NCBI GenBank assembly: GCA_018812385.1
Contig: JAHJDU010000369.1
Span: 1-6,307, forward strand
Length of the DNA stretch: 6,307 nucleotides
Source of the DNA: Pseudomonadota bacterium
GTDB taxonomy: Bacteria > Desulfobacterota > Desulfobacteria > Desulfobacterales > Desulfobacteraceae
Reading direction: 5' to 3'
In this document: positions 6,017 through 6,307 of the stretch, piece after piece
Layout of the letters: every line of letters begins with the position of its first letter
Numbering within the stretch: position 1 is the first letter of the stretch
Notes under the pieces: generated by a model
Databases searched by the model: none
What the model was told of the DNA's origin: nothing
What the model saw: the letters and a program-made list of their open reading frames with translations, nothing else
Program-made: the position numbers and the translations under genes

Positions 6017-6307
6017 TTATATCTTTGCCTTGTTCAGGCCGTGTTTTACAGAGGCGGTTTGAACTATTGAGGGAATGTCGGTTAATAAAATCAGATCATG
6101 GGCCAAAAAAGACCGCCATTCCAAGGGTTTCGAGAGATTTTGAAAAATTGACTCTACCTGTCCTACATATTTGTAGGACAGGTCCTTTTCAGGCTCTAAA
6201 GTGACAGACCCCCGTTCCTTGCTCCGCCTTATAGAATCTATCTTTGACAGCAATTTATGCACCCTTTCAAGGGGTGTTTTGCCTACCGTCAAATACTCAG
6301 GCTCTTT
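6017..6307 (-). CDS. Unidentified partial open frame running off the right edge
   Basis: On the minus strand the frame is open from the window edge (6307) to a TAA at 6017-6019, giving 96 residues of a C-terminal end; the start is outside. The protein begins EPEYLTVGKTPLERVHKLLSK, is rich in Lys, Glu, Ser and Leu, has no membrane segment, and carries a basic stretch (SIRRSKERG) near its beginning. I do not recognise a family. The composition looks protein-like, and the frame converges on aapP with 89 bases between the stops. It could equally be the decayed end of a gene, because a perfect 12-bp inverted repeat lies inside it. No overlapping alternative is clearly better: the plus-strand frame over the same bases has a less protein-like composition. 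Confidence 0.4.
   Translation of the reverse strand, partial: KEPEYLTVGKTPLERVHKLLSKIDSIRRSKERGSVTLEPEKDLSYKYVGQVESIFQNLSKPLEWRSFLAHDLILLTDIPSIVQTASVKHGLNKAKI
6156..6183. repeat. Perfect 12-bp inverted repeat with 4-base loop
   Basis: ACCTGTCCTACA (6156-6167) and TGTAGGACAGGT (6172-6183) are exact reverse complements around TATT. Transcribed from either strand it makes a very stable hairpin. On the plus strand CCTTTTC follows, about 230 bases after the aapP stop, so it might act as a weak terminator for the operon. On the minus strand a T-run (ATTTTTC) follows only after seven other bases. It falls within the unidentified minus-strand frame, where it would encode LSYKYVGQ. It could also be a dispersed palindromic (REP-like) repeat. 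The function is not determined. Confidence 0.7.

Noticed and set aside
6006..6024. Inverted repeat AGATAT / ATATCT with a T-rich loop between aapP and the minus-strand frame
   Set aside because: Six AT-rich base pairs with no T-run after the stem; expected by chance in this composition.
5956..6204. Plus-strand open frame of 82 codons after aapP
   Set aside because: GTG start with no ribosome site, composition rich in Arg, Cys and Ser without recognisable pattern, and it overlaps a more protein-like minus-strand frame.
1..6307. CRISPR array, tRNA, rRNA or complete insertion sequence
   Set aside because: No regularly spaced repeats beyond the two-copy 16-mer, no cloverleaf-like segment noticed, and no transposase gene recognised.

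Overview
The window reads as ordinary chromosome of a moderately AT-rich Gram-negative bacterium. A periplasmic binding protein with a Sec signal peptide and no lipobox, together with an Aap-type amino acid ABC transporter, points to the proteobacterial world in the broad sense. The base composition and general character would fit a Desulfobacterota (sulfate-reducer-like) genome, but this taxonomic guess is an inference and was not checked by any search.

Layout from left to right. Positions 1-291 hold the C-terminal end of a protein I do not recognise. It is followed after 13 bases by a complete MFS-type permease (305-1447), and the two are probably co-transcribed. A 325-bp non-coding region (1448-1772) follows. 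It contains a perfect 16-nt direct repeat (17-bp period) that abuts and touches a sigma70-like promoter, then a leader of about 117 nt and a strong Shine-Dalgarno in front of a TTG start.

The main content is a complete four-gene operon in the canonical order aapJ-aapQ-aapM-aapP (1773-5927). AapJ is the secreted periplasmic amino acid binding protein, AapQ and AapM are the two membrane permeases, and AapP is the ATPase. Together they form a general L-amino acid ABC importer of the polar amino acid family. AapJ is separated from the membrane genes by a 112-bp spacer with a very stable G/C stem-loop that has a competing upstream partner. This could favour high AapJ expression relative to the membrane components. 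aapQ, aapM and aapP are tightly packed, with gaps of 3 and 17 bases.

Downstream (5928-6307) no gene continues the operon. The region holds a convergent, minus-strand open frame that runs off the right edge and that I cannot identify. Within it lies a perfect 12-bp inverted repeat (6156-6183). I see no tRNA, rRNA, CRISPR array or complete mobile element. Nothing here amounts to a clearly new biological system. The most interesting signals are regulatory: the tandem repeat at the aapJ promoter, the switch-like hairpins after aapJ, and the palindrome near the right edge.
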